NCBI RefSeq assembly: GCF_013402815.2
Contig: NZ_CP084881.1
Span: 1-56,996, forward strand
Length of the DNA stretch: 56,996 nt
Direction of reading: 5' to 3'
From: Natrinema halophilum
Lineage (GTDB): Archaea > Halobacteriota > Halobacteria > Halobacteriales > Natrialbaceae
Below, one piece after another: positions 1 through 7,916 of the stretch (position 1 is its first letter; each line of letters starts with the position of its first letter). The position numbers and the translations under genes are program-made. The notes beneath the pieces are model-generated. The model saw nothing but the letters and a program-made list of their open reading frames with translations, did not search any database and was not told the origin of the DNA.

Positions 1-206
1 GTGAGGAAATCGACGAACCCGCTGATCCACGTGCGATCCGTGGCCAAGAACTTCGGGTGAGACGCCGGCAGGCTGGGCTAACGCAGGCAGATGTCGCCGA
101 GCGAGTTGGTGTCACCAGGGCTGCAGTGAGCAATTGGGAGCGGGATCGCCTCGTACCATCAGTTCAGCACCGGATTGCTCTCTGCGACGCTCTCGATCTT
201 GTCTAA
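1..206 (+). CDS. HTH (XRE-type) regulator, C-terminal part; gene continues from the right end of the window
   Basis: The frame that starts at base 3 is open to the stop at 204-206 and is the exact continuation of the ATG-initiated frame at 56828-56996, giving one 124-residue protein if the molecule is circular. The part here carries a classic XRE/Cro helix-turn-helix, with LTQADVAERVGVTRAAVSNW as the recognition segment. The upstream part holds another helical segment around LSANECRALQFLRAEA, perhaps a second DNA-binding unit. It lies just before parA and probably represses it or its own divergent promoter at 56.7 kb. The domain call is strong; its target is inferred. Confidence 0.85.
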   Translation, partial: EEIDEPADPRAIRGQELRVRRRQAGLTQADVAERVGVTRAAVSNWERDRLVPSVQHRIALCDALDLV

Positions 207-238
207 ATCTCTGGTCTGTGAGTCTTATCTGGCTACGA

Positions 239-257
239 TATCTAAGAAACTTAGATA
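239..257. promoter_or_regulatory. Dyad operator in front of parA
   Basis: TATCTAAG and CTTAGATA form a perfect 8-base inverted repeat around AAA. It sits just upstream of a TATA-like TTTTAT at about 273-278, which is roughly 27 bases before the parA ATG at 304, the usual haloarchaeal spacing for a leaderless transcript. It is probably the operator of ParA, its partner or the HTH protein that ends at 206. Confidence 0.55.
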
Positions 258-303
258 ACTTGTCTGACGTAGTTTTATCTTGCCACTGGCCACACAGGTC
301 CCT

Positions 304-1245
304 ATGGCTCAACAGGCACCACAGGCGCAAGGTCCGCCACGGGTGGTCGTGGCGAACGCAAAAGGCGGAGTCGGAAAAACGACCGTTGCAGCGAGTCTAA
401 TCGGTGGTCTCGCTGATCACGGATTGGACGTCCTCGGCGTCGACGCAGACCCGCAGGGGAATCTTACCGAGGCACTCGGTCACCTCGACGCGTACGAGGC
501 GCAACCCCCGACGATCTTCGACGTCCTCCTGAATATCGATGCGCGTGACGAGATTGCGACGATCGTTCAGAACGGTACTGAGGCAGACCTCGTGCCATCG
601 TCGATCGACATGCTCGGCGCATCGATGGAGCTCGCGGCGGCGCATTTCCTCGCAGTTCTTCACAACGATCCAGAGTTGAGAATCAGTCCCGATCTGGCTA
701 CTGACGTCACTGATGTCCTCGAGATGATGACGGAGGTCGTGACGCCGGCAACGGTCGGCGACGATCTGCACGGATATGGGATGCTCAACGATGCGCTTGA
801 TCGCATCGACCAAGAGTACGACATCGTCGTGATCGACGCGCCACCAGGGCACAACCCGATGTTCAAGAACGCGCTCTATGCGGCGCCGAACTTGATTGTC
901 CCCGCGACTGCAGAGGCCAGCTCGAAGGGCGCAGTCGACCGACTGTTCGACGAGGTCGCCGCGTTCGAGGACGAGACCGGACTGATCGTCGAGGAGCAGT
1001 TCGCTGTCGTAAACCGGATCCGAATGAGCACGAAGGCCGCCGATCAGATGACGGCGTTCCTCGAGGAGGTGTTCGACGATGTCCCCGTCTATCGTGTTCC
1101 TGAGCGTGTTGCGTTGAGCTACGCCTACGACGAAGGCGAGTCGATCTTCGAATACGAGCCGGAGGCGGACGTCGTCGCGACGTTCGATGACGCAGCGGCT
1201 TTCTTGGTAGACGAACTCGGCCTCGAGGCCGGTGGTAGTGCATGA
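304..1245 (+). CDS. parA: ParA/MinD-family partition ATPase
   Basis: This 313-residue P-loop ATPase is expected to segregate the circular genome. A short tail rich in PQAQ precedes the deviant Walker A motif ANAKGGVGKTT. VDADPQGN follows as switch I and VVIDAPPGHNP as Walker B/switch II, all typical of ParA. A TTG at 280 could add eight residues, but the ATG at 304 has a TATA-like box at the right distance. The stop overlaps the ATG of the next gene as ATGA, so the pair is translationally coupled in the usual parA-partner order. No obvious ParB follows; the partner is a proline/glutamine-rich protein. Length and motifs are normal for plasmid ParA. Confidence 0.93.
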   Translation: MAQQAPQAQGPPRVVVANAKGGVGKTTVAASLIGGLADHGLDVLGVDADPQGNLTEALGHLDAYEAQPPTIFDVLLNIDARDEIATIVQNGTEADLVPSSIDMLGASMELAAAHFLAVLHNDPELRISPDLATDVTDVLEMMTEVVTPATVGDDLHGYGMLNDALDRIDQEYDIVVIDAPPGHNPMFKNALYAAPNLIVPATAEASSKGAVDRLFDEVAAFEDETGLIVEEQFAVVNRIRMSTKAADQMTAFLEEVFDDVPVYRVPERVALSYAYDEGESIFEYEPEADVVATFDDAAAFLVDELGLEAGGSA

Positions 1246-1823
1246 GTGACGAGGACGATCCGCTCGAAGATGAGGACCGAAACCGGCTCGATCGAGTGAA
1301 AGGGAAGCGCGACCGGCGATCGAGACAGCGCGGCCGCTCACGAACAGAGGAGCCACAGGCACCTCAGGCAGAACAGTCGCCACGAGCACAACAGCCACCA
1401 CAGGCGAAACAGGGGGATGGAGATGGAGATGGGAATACGCAGACGGAAGCGCCACAGGCGCAACAGGAGCCTATGGGACCACAGACGACTGGGGCGAAAG
1501 ATGTAGCACAGTCACCACAGGCGGAACAGACTCAACAGAGTCAACAGGAGAAACTGGAGCCTGTGACGCAACGGGAGCATGATACGTTCTATCTATCGGA
1601 AGATGTCCGCAGCGAACTCAACCAGATCTATCGGCGTGTCGCCCTGGACGTCCTCGAGGAGACCGGCGTCGATATCGACGACCAACAGATCGGCGGCCGG
1701 AACCGCTATTTCAGGCCGCTGGCGCTGCTGGTCGGTGCCCGAGAGCTCCGAGAGATGTCGCCTGATGAACTTCGGGAGACAATCGAGAACGAGAGCCTCG
1801 TCGACGATCTCCCTGACGAGTAA
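1242..1823 (+). CDS. ParA partner candidate, proline/glutamine-rich with conserved C-terminal domain
   Basis: This 193-residue protein overlaps parA by four bases and should be made with it. The first 35 residues are basic and charged, about 38-110 are low-complexity repeats of the PQAQQ or PQAEQ type, and about 115-193 form a compact acidic helical domain ([20 protein letters not shown]). The same PQAQ motif occurs in the ParA N-terminal tail, so the two proteins may interact or their repeated DNA may serve as a centromere. Its position suggests a centromere-binding adaptor. No ParB or ribbon-helix-helix signature is evident, so the role is inferred from context. Confidence 0.6.
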   Translation: MSDEDDPLEDEDRNRLDRVKGKRDRRSRQRGRSRTEEPQAPQAEQSPRAQQPPQAKQGDGDGDGNTQTEAPQAQQEPMGPQTTGAKDVAQSPQAEQTQQSQQEKLEPVTQREHDTFYLSEDVRSELNQIYRRVALDVLEETGVDIDDQQIGGRNRYFRPLALLVGARELREMSPDELRETIENESLVDDLPDE

Positions 1824-1832
1824 CCCTCGAAT

Positions 1833-1857
1833 TATATATCGCATTATACGATATATA
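1833..1857. repeat. AT-rich perfect inverted repeat behind the par operon
   Basis: TATATATCG and CGATATATA are a perfect 9-base inverted repeat separated by seven bases (CATTATA). It begins ten bases after the stop of the ParA partner. It could be a centromere-like site, an operator or a transcription end signal. Confidence 0.5.
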
Positions 1858-1868
1858 CACTCCATAAC

Positions 1869-1887
1869 ACACCCTCCTCGCGGGTGT
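1869..1887 (+). terminator. GC-rich hairpin, possible terminator of the par operon
   Basis: ACACCC and GGGTGT pair across a seven-base loop, 46 bases downstream of the partner stop codon. There is no T run after it, so termination is only a suggestion. Confidence 0.3.
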
Positions 1888-2174
1888 AACGACCCGATCC
1901 ACGAGCAGAAACGGTGGGTTTGAGCCGTCGAAACCGGGCTTCTCAAGCGGGTGAGCGGCAGCGTAGCGGCTATCCGGACAATATAGTCCCATAGTTCGGG
2001 AGTGCACTCATTATCTCAGGTTGTATGACTATATCCTAGATTGATATGGCGAAGCTTCTGGCTAATTCGATTCAAAGGGAGCAAGAGGCCGCTTTCCTCG
2101 TACCGCTTGGATCCTCACACAGATTTACCACTGACCTCCGCCTCTGGCACCTATCTAATGTTCGCAGACCGTAC

Positions 2175-2390
2175 TTAGCGACCTCGGCCTGAGATCAGCC
2201 ACAACACGATCAGAACGATGAGGAATGGGGCAAGCGTCGCGCCGAACGTAATGCCGACTATGACGATTGACACAGTGATCGTTGGGATGACGATTGCCAT
2301 CGTTGTGATCGCAACGTAGCGTAGCGGCCTCGGAAGTTCAAGTACCGTTGAGGCGATTCCTTCAGTCGTGGACCGGATAGATTTTCTCAT
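2175..2390 (-). CDS. Small two-helix membrane protein
   Basis: This 71-residue protein has two hydrophobic segments, at about residues 24-46 and 48-65, and a basic arginine-ended tail. A TATA-like TTTATAG lies about 35 bases before the ATG on the minus strand, with a 10-base palindrome TCGTTAACGA between. It stands alone, convergent with the par operon. No family is recognised. Confidence 0.6.
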   Translation of the reverse strand: MRKSIRSTTEGIASTVLELPRPLRYVAITTMAIVIPTITVSIVIVGITFGATLAPFLIVLIVLWLISGRGR

Positions 2391-2402
2391 GGTCCAATTG
2401 AC

Positions 2403-2453
2403 TCGTTAACGAACCGTTCTATAAACGTACGTCAGACAATCTGAATTAGATTG
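2403..2453 (-). promoter_or_regulatory. Promoter region of the small membrane-protein gene
   Basis: On the minus strand this holds a TATA-like GTTTATAG, the palindrome TCGTTAACGA (2403-2412) and, further upstream, the inverted repeat CAATCT/AGATTG (2437-2453). The arrangement looks like a regulated promoter for the gene that starts at 2390. Confidence 0.4.
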
Positions 2454-2523
2454 ATGCTTTAATGGCTTATTTTTAAACAAACCGCAGCCTGCGCCGGCAA
2501 TGCGTTTTACCGATCAGAACCAC

Positions 2524-2769
2524 CTACTCCTCGAGACACCTTTCTAACTCCCGAATCCGACACTCCTGAGCTAACAGCACCGACATGAGGAACGGCTCCA
2601 TCACCGTCATCTCGTTTTGGATCCCAGCAGCATCCGCAAACTGTCGACCCTGATCGAAGAGTTGGTCGAACTCATCGCGATATTGCGCCCGGAGTGCCCG
2701 CCGGAATGGCTGCCAGTCCTCCTCGAGGTGACGCAACTGGTCGCGATAGGTGGGGTTCGTCTTCCCCAT
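2524..2769 (-). CDS. Small partner protein of the RecA-like gene
   Basis: This 81-residue, all-helical, acidic protein starts directly after the stop of the gene at 2770-3486, so the two form an operon. It begins MGKTNPTYRDQLRHLEEDW and ends in a glutamate-rich helix. Pairing of a small helical protein with a degenerate RecA-like protein suggests a complex, but no family is recognised. Confidence 0.6.
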   Translation of the reverse strand: MGKTNPTYRDQLRHLEEDWQPFRRALRAQYRDEFDQLFDQGRQFADAAGIQNEMTVMEPFLMSVLLAQECRIRELERCLEE

Positions 2770-3486
2770 CTATGCCACCTCCCGGATCGAACCCGCAGTG
2801 ATCGACGTCGGATACGCCGGCTCGCGGGCCTCGAGAACCTGCTTCCAGAACGCGAGCGTCGTCTGGAACATCCCATTTCCGACCGGGTAGACCAGCGACT
2901 CGAATTCTTTTCCGATAAATCGAGCCCCCTCGTCGGTCTCGAGACACTCGATCCGTTCGTCGACGAGGTTGTCGATCGCCTTCGCGAACTCATCGTCTCG
3001 AGCCTTCGACATCAGCACCGGACACTCGTAGCGGCGAGAGGCAGCTGCTAACCGAGCCAGCGCCGACACCACCATTCGCTCGGACTCGTCTTGATCGAGG
3101 TCGTCATCACGATAGAGGCCGTCGATGGCTGGCGCCACGATCAAGCCGACGTCGTCCTGGTCGACGCTTGCGAGTTTTCCGTAGTCAGGATCCTCGAGTA
3201 GTCGGTCGCAGAGCGTGTAGTGCTGATATGCAGTGAATGCACGGGCTATCTGTATCTTCTTCAGGACGCGTCGACTCGGTGCAACATCTGCAAGCGGTTC
3301 GGTCTGTGCATGCCCGTACGTGTCGATCCACCACGCTGTTCCCGGTCGCTCGAGGAGCAAATGGTCGACGGCGAGCGCGTGGAACGCTCCACGAGACGAT
3401 GACTCCAGGAGTGTGACGCCGGCCTCCAATGATGGAAGGTCGGGGATCTCGTCAAGCGACGGGACAGCGTTTGTGTTCCAACCCAT
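2770..3486 (-). CDS. Degenerate RecA/RadA-superfamily protein
   Basis: This 238-residue protein has the layout of a RecA-fold core: the Walker A position reads LLESSSRGAFHALAVDHLL without the lysine-threonine pair, IQIARAFTAYQHYTLCDRL resembles the RadA segment between the Walker motifs, and VGLIVAPAIDGLYRDDDL takes the place of Walker B. It therefore probably does not hydrolyse ATP and may be a recombination accessory factor, by analogy with RecA paralogues. The start is taken at the ATG at 3486; a GTG six bases upstream is possible. An operator-like dyad overlaps the promoter. The fold call is inference from motif layout. Confidence 0.55.
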   Translation of the reverse strand: MGWNTNAVPSLDEIPDLPSLEAGVTLLESSSRGAFHALAVDHLLLERPGTAWWIDTYGHAQTEPLADVAPSRRVLKKIQIARAFTAYQHYTLCDRLLEDPDYGKLASVDQDDVGLIVAPAIDGLYRDDDLDQDESERMVVSALARLAAASRRYECPVLMSKARDDEFAKAIDNLVDERIECLETDEGARFIGKEFESLVYPVGNGMFQTTLAFWKQVLEAREPAYPTSITAGSIREVA

Positions 3487-3504
3487 ACCCACAATGGACT
3501 GTCG

Positions 3505-3521
3505 CGAACATTAACTGTTCG
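3505..3521 (-). promoter_or_regulatory. Promoter/operator of the RecA-like operon
   Basis: CGAACA and TGTTCG form a perfect 6-base dyad around TTAAC. On the minus strand it contains the TATA-like GTTAATG about 25 bases before the ATG at 3486, so a protein bound here would block transcription initiation. Confidence 0.5.
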
Positions 3522-3862
3522 AGGGCGATTTCCGATTTTCCGAAACCTATCCTGAGGTATTGTTCCGTTTGTAGTAACAACATTCAGTATAGGTAAACAA
3601 GTCGCCCCGAATAAATTCGTTTGCTTTGGATATGTGTTCTAATAATCACTTATACTTTTAACCTGGCCAACAGATTGATGGAGACACTTTCCCAAAGCTG
3701 AGATGGCGAGGGAACAGATTCGGTCGTTGCCCCGACAGAATCTATCCGACCCGAGACATACTGACCTCGCCATTCGAGATCGTTCCACCGTGAAGACATT
3801 AGCCAAACTGTCACCCGATCTCGGACCCCAACCCGATTGACCCACCACCTTCGGGGGCTTCG

Positions 3863-3883
3863 ACGTCGGCCTATGGCCGACGT
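3863..3883. repeat. Perfect 9-base inverted repeat
   Basis: ACGTCGGCC and GGCCGACGT face each other across TAT, giving a very stable hairpin or cruciform. An AT-rich block follows at 3905-3975. This is the kind of pair seen at origins and at terminators, but its function is unknown. Confidence 0.5.
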
Positions 3884-3990
3884 TTCTGCACGGCGTGATT
3901 TTCCGTATTAGCAAATAGAATTGTTGATAACCATAAAATATAACCTATATATACATAAAGTTGATAATTCTGTTTAGACTACAATTGGGC

Positions 3991-4007
3991 GCGCACAGAA
4001 TGTGCGC
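3991..4007. repeat. GC-rich hairpin
   Basis: GCGCAC and GTGCGC pair across AGAAT in the non-coding region. No gene lies close enough to assign a role. Confidence 0.35.
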
Positions 4008-4077
4008 CACAGAAGGGAGATTCGCCTCCAACGTGAAACCCCCTCTGTGCCTCACGTAGCTCCCCCTGAATGGGAGC

Positions 4078-4101
4078 AGTCTCATCTTTGGGGGTGAGAC
4101 T
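4078..4101. repeat. Inverted repeat AGTCTCA/TGAGACT
   Basis: A perfect 7-base inverted repeat encloses TCTTTGGGGG and is followed by the AT-rich TTTAAAATC. It resembles a factor-independent terminator for a plus-strand RNA, though no plus-strand gene is seen upstream. Confidence 0.35.
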
Positions 4102-4281
4102 TTAAAATCTATAGTTTATTGGTTGATCGATAAAATGAAGCACTGATGTATGATTAGGATGATTATGACATGCATTTAGGGTTTGAAAGAAGAATCGTTA
4201 CTGTCCCGAATGATTATAAGCTCACAAGTAGCATCAAGAACGCCCGTGGCAGGTGAGGTAAACGCCCGGGCAAAGGAGAGT

Positions 4282-4304
4282 GAAAGGAAACTCTGTTTCC
4301 TTTC
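4282..4304 (-). terminator. Hairpin at the end of the late operon
   Basis: GAAAGGAAAC and GTTTCCTTTC are a perfect 10-base inverted repeat with a three-base loop. It lies about 130 bases beyond the stop of the last late gene (4438), where the long minus-strand transcript would end. No strong T run follows, so termination is inferred from position. Confidence 0.45.
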
Positions 4305-4437
4305 TATTTGGATGTGAGTATCCTTCCCGGACATTCTCAACTGCTCATGGATATCTTATGAAGTTTTTCCCGATATCACATGTTGAGTCCGTGGGAATAG
4401 TTCTGATAAAATACAATTCGGCTTGATCCTCCGCCAA

Positions 4438-7137
4438 TCACACCCGCTCGCTATTCCGCTGCGTTCGCTGCCTGATGTCCTGAACGGCCTCGCCGACCGA
4501 CTGCCTCGAGGCCAGGCGCAGCGTCGTCTGACTGGCGTTGCTCTCAATCTCGCGGACCTGCATCGGCCCGTCGGTCGGCAACTGCGCGGGGTCGATTGCC
4601 TCGATCACCGACCACTCGACGCTGTCGTGGGGGACCGTCACGTCGGCCTCGATCAAGGCATCGCCGGTCTCCTCAACGAGATAGAGCGCTACCTGGTCAC
4701 ACATCTGCTTCGAGGCCAGGCCGGGGATGTCCTTGATGATCGTCTTTGGACTTGCCCCTGCGCCGCCGGCCGTGTACTGACCACGGGGTTTGACGTCGGC
4801 GTCGACCGAGACCGTCGCTCCATCGGAGATTGAACCACCCGATAGCGCCTTGAGCTCCGGATTACCGTCGCTGGTCGCATACCGAATCTCGTAGTCGGTA
4901 CCGCGCTCGTACTCCGTGCTGCCGTCGTAGATGGTCTCGCGGCCCTCGACGAGTCGCGAATCGGGGAACGGCAGGTCGACCCACGAGCCGACCGTGACGG
5001 TCACCGACTGGCGCGTGATCCGCTGGGCGCCGCCGTAGATGACTGCTTTCTCGACGACGTCCTCGGTTTGACGGTCGATATCGTAGTCTGCGAGGTCGGG
5101 ATCGACGTTGGTCGAGCGCTGGTCGATCTGCGTCCACTCGAATGTCGTCCCGCTGCTCGTCTCGCGGACCTCGAAAACGAAGTTGCCGATGTCGGCGACC
5201 TCGCGGAGGACGTCGATTAACCGGCCGTCGAACGACCGATCAGTGAGCACTGGCGTATCGTCGAGTTGCGCCGTCATCGTCAGCGAGTCAACCCTCTCGC
5301 GGTCGAAGCCCGTCGCCGGAGCGGCATCACTTCGCGATCCCTGGCGGCCGACGCCGATCCGGCCGCGGGCCGTCGTCGCGAGGCTCGAGTAGGAGTAAGT
5401 GTGACTGCTCACATCGGTGGCAGTGTTCCAGGTCGTCGTGCCCTCCTCGCCGATTGCGAGCTCGGAGACGGTCCCATCGTCGGCAGTCACGACCTCGAGG
5501 GTGACCTCGGAGATCCCGAGCGGCGTCTCGATCGGCTCCATCTCGAGGCGGGCGATATCCGGGTAGAGTTCGGGGCCATCGAGATAGCCGTCTGCGTTGA
5601 CGCTGCTGGGCTCGGAGTGCCCGAAGCGGTTGTCGTACGCTGCCACCGCGTCGATCTCGAAGTCCTCGCCACCGCCGGTCGCTGCGACCGTGAACGTGTG
5701 GGTGCCGGGCGAGATCTCGGTGTTGACGGCGATCGAGTACCAGGCCAGTTGCTCGGCCAAAACGCCAGCACTCAACGACTCGATCGTTGTCCCATCGAGG
5801 ATGAGATCGAGGCCGTGGTGGTTTGATACGTTCCGGGTATCCCGTCGAAAGAGAATCTGGAGGTTGCCCGCCGGGATGGTATGGTCGTTCTCGATAGTCA
5901 GCTGGAACTCGTCAGCGTCCCCGAAGACACCGGCCGCTGTGCCACCGCTGTAGTCCGAACTCGAGACCGTCCCCTGGACGTTCCCAGCCGCGTTCTCGGC
6001 CTCGACGAACCAGCCGGTCTGCGTCGGTGCGTAGTAGCCGTCGCTCGTAAACTCGAGCGGCTGGTCGCTGGGGATTGAGACAAACGCTTGCTGATGCTCG
6101 ACGTCCGTATCGGCCTCCTGAATCGACCGCTGCTCAGTCTCGCTCTGGGGAGTATCGACGTTGACAGAATAGTCGGTGTGCGTCGTAAGCAAATCCTCGA
6201 CGAATAGGTGCGTCTTCTGGGTGTCGACGTCTTCGATCACTCGCTGGTCGAGCTGCGTGCCACCGCGGCCCTCGAGGACGGTCCGATCGGGCCGGAGGCG
6301 CCGGTGCTCCAGCGTGTCGACCGGTTCGCGATCGCCGTCATGCCAAACCGAGAGTGGCGCATCGTCGAACGCGGTTGCGTGCCATGTCTCGTCCTGCGGG
6401 ACCGGGAGTTCGATGCGCGGGAAGCCGTTGACCGTTGGCCGCCGAACAGGATCGTCGAGGATCCGTGGCGTCAGCGTTGGGTCGTCTGGATGGGCAATCT
6501 CCGCGTACCATTCCGTCGGTGGGACGGCACGATCCTCGAGACCGAGCGAATCAGTCGTCGAGACCGTCGTCGCCGGGCTATCGGCATGGACCCACTGTGT
6601 GAGCGCACGGACTTCGTACTCGTACTCGCGGTCGGGTTGGGGGGTCGAATCAATATAGGAGGCCGCAGTCGTCGAGAGGGTCGCGATGAGTCGGCCATTA
6701 TCGTTGTAGTTGTAGTCCGTACGCCGCCGGTAGATCTGCTGTGATCCCTCGAAGTTGGAGTTGATTGTCCAACTCAAACCGACAGAGGTGTCCGTCGAAC
6801 TCGAGACCGATGGCTGGTCGGCAGCAGTTAGCTTCGTGATGTCGGCAGCTTCGAGCCACGATCCGGTCTTGTAACTGGTCTGGCAACGGAGACGAACGGA
6901 GTATTTTTCTCCGTCCAGGAGGCCGGTGATAGTGTACGACAGGATATCGTGGCCGACAGTCGCGCTGTTCGCGTCCGAATAGGTAGTCGTCGTGTCCGGG
7001 TCCTCTTCTTTCCACTCGAGCCGAAACTCTCCGTTGTTGAGGTTATCATCCCATGTTGCAGTCAGCTCACTCTGGACAGTCGCATCCAGGAGGAGGCCGG
7101 CAGCATCGGGGATGTCAGTGGTGAATGTGAGTGTCAT
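4438..7137 (-). CDS. Large tail-tip/baseplate protein with fibronectin III and carbohydrate-binding-like domains
   Basis: This 899-residue protein is the last gene of the late operon. The N-terminal part (about 1-200) has two fibronectin-III-like domains (LLDGEKYSVRLRC; REYEYEVRALTQW). About 370-500 looks like a beta-sandwich carbohydrate-binding domain (WFVEAENAAGNVQG; LDLILDGTTIESL; WYSIAV). The C-terminal 300 residues (RLIDVLREVADIGNFVFEV and following) resemble tail-tip or hub proteins of siphoviruses. It probably contacts the S-layer or a surface glycan. The ATG at 7137 is preferred over a TTG 18 bases upstream. Domain calls are by pattern only. Confidence 0.7.
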   Translation of the reverse strand: MTLTFTTDIPDAAGLLLDATVQSELTATWDDNLNNGEFRLEWKEEDPDTTTTYSDANSATVGHDILSYTITGLLDGEKYSVRLRCQTSYKTGSWLEAADITKLTAADQPSVSSSTDTSVGLSWTINSNFEGSQQIYRRRTDYNYNDNGRLIATLSTTAASYIDSTPQPDREYEYEVRALTQWVHADSPATTVSTTDSLGLEDRAVPPTEWYAEIAHPDDPTLTPRILDDPVRRPTVNGFPRIELPVPQDETWHATAFDDAPLSVWHDGDREPVDTLEHRRLRPDRTVLEGRGGTQLDQRVIEDVDTQKTHLFVEDLLTTHTDYSVNVDTPQSETEQRSIQEADTDVEHQQAFVSIPSDQPLEFTSDGYYAPTQTGWFVEAENAAGNVQGTVSSSDYSGGTAAGVFGDADEFQLTIENDHTIPAGNLQILFRRDTRNVSNHHGLDLILDGTTIESLSAGVLAEQLAWYSIAVNTEISPGTHTFTVAATGGGEDFEIDAVAAYDNRFGHSEPSSVNADGYLDGPELYPDIARLEMEPIETPLGISEVTLEVVTADDGTVSELAIGEEGTTTWNTATDVSSHTYSYSSLATTARGRIGVGRQGSRSDAAPATGFDRERVDSLTMTAQLDDTPVLTDRSFDGRLIDVLREVADIGNFVFEVRETSSGTTFEWTQIDQRSTNVDPDLADYDIDRQTEDVVEKAVIYGGAQRITRQSVTVTVGSWVDLPFPDSRLVEGRETIYDGSTEYERGTDYEIRYATSDGNPELKALSGGSISDGATVSVDADVKPRGQYTAGGAGASPKTIIKDIPGLASKQMCDQVALYLVEETGDALIEADVTVPHDSVEWSVIEAIDPAQLPTDGPMQVREIESNASQTTLRLASRQSVGEAVQDIRQRTQRNSERV

Positions 7138-7207
7138 TGCTATCGTTTGTTTCAAACAGCCGCTTGAGAACTAACCGCTACCAAGACCTCAGGAACTACC
7201 CTGGGGG

Positions 7208-7357
7208 TTAGTCACCCTCAACTGTTGCTGTCACTTTGGCCGAGTCGTACCCGTGCCTTTCGGCATAATCATCTGCGTCTATATCTGCCGCTTCAATTCC
7301 GATTACTACTATTTCCCCAATTTCGACGCCATCTTGCTCGATTTTTATAGTAGCCAT
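7208..7357 (-). CDS. Small acidic protein in the tail-fibre region
   Basis: A 49-residue frame runs from an ATG to TAA between two tail genes, starting one base before the stop of the upstream gene. It begins MATIKIEQDGVEIGEIVVIG and is strongly acidic, with codon use like its neighbours. It may be a small virion or chaperone protein. No family is recognised. Confidence 0.6.
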   Translation of the reverse strand: MATIKIEQDGVEIGEIVVIGIEAADIDADDYAERHGYDSAKVTATVEGD

Positions 7358-7358
7358 G

Positions 7359-7907
7359 TTAGATCACCCCCTTGAAACTCCGAACAACCACGTCTGACTG
7401 GTCGCCCGGGTCAGACATTGCCAATTCAAGTTCGCTCGGGGCTCCTTTTGAATAACTGCGACTGGGGATAGCTGACGATGTGTCATTCAACCCGGTGATC
7501 TCTAAAACGGACGTCCACCTAATGGATATGACAATATCAGCAAATCCAGCACTGGAGCCTTGAACCTTACCGAAAACAAAATTCACCGCGATATCGTCCG
7601 CGTTATCCATAATTACTGTAGCTGAATCGGACACGTCTTCGGTTTTCTGCTCTCTTACTCGATAGTTGTTTGAACCGTTAAAAGCGGAAGTTCGCGTATG
7701 TTCAGATTGACCTATGGATGATACCTCGGTATCTACACGCTCTGTACTTAACGATGGAGTCGTTAGGCCAGAGCCGTCGAGGACGACTTCGTCACCGGAC
7801 CCGGCATGATGAATAGCGATACCGTCGCTGCCGTTTGCGTAAATCGTTCCGAGGAGCGATCCATCCGAGGGGTCACGCAGTTCGTACTGTGGTTCTTGTG
7901 GTGCCAT
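7359..7907 (-). CDS. Putative tail-fibre accessory protein
   Basis: This 182-residue protein lies between two fibre-like genes. It is beta-rich, starting with a short collar-like segment (LRDPSDGSLLGTIYANGSDG) followed by a jelly-roll-like region and a serine-rich end. Its DNA is less GC-rich than its neighbours, which may mark recent replacement, as is common for receptor-binding parts. A role in host recognition is inferred from position only. Confidence 0.55.
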   Translation of the reverse strand: MAPQEPQYELRDPSDGSLLGTIYANGSDGIAIHHAGSGDEVVLDGSGLTTPSLSTERVDTEVSSIGQSEHTRTSAFNGSNNYRVREQKTEDVSDSATVIMDNADDIAVNFVFGKVQGSSAGFADIVISIRWTSVLEITGLNDTSSAIPSRSYSKGAPSELELAMSDPGDQSDVVVRSFKGVI

Positions 7908-7916
7908 GAGTTTGAT

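Larger units (their letters stand above)
1824..2174. other. Non-coding stretch after the par operon, with dyads
   Basis: No convincing gene is seen in these 350 bases. They hold the AT-rich dyad at 1833-1857, the hairpin at 1869-1887 and otherwise unremarkable sequence. A centromere or a transcription end would fit the location behind the partition genes. Confidence 0.5.
3522..4437. other. Large non-coding region with several hairpins
   Basis: About 900 bases carry no convincing gene. The stretch has AT-rich blocks at about 3590-3660 and 3905-3975 (two copies of GTTGATAA), four strong inverted repeats (3863-3883, 3991-4007, 4078-4101, 4282-4304) and short purine/pyrimidine tracts. It lies where the late minus-strand operon and the RecA-like operon meet. 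A replication origin, a packaging site or a small RNA locus are all possible; nothing decides between them. Confidence 0.45.

Noticed and set aside
397-1455. Minus-strand open frame of 352 codons opposite parA
   Set aside because: It covers parA and part of its partner; the composition is arginine-rich and random, so it is a shadow.
3639-3914. A 91-codon minus-strand frame in the non-coding region
   Set aside because: No start signal, unusual composition and it runs through the 3863-3883 hairpin.
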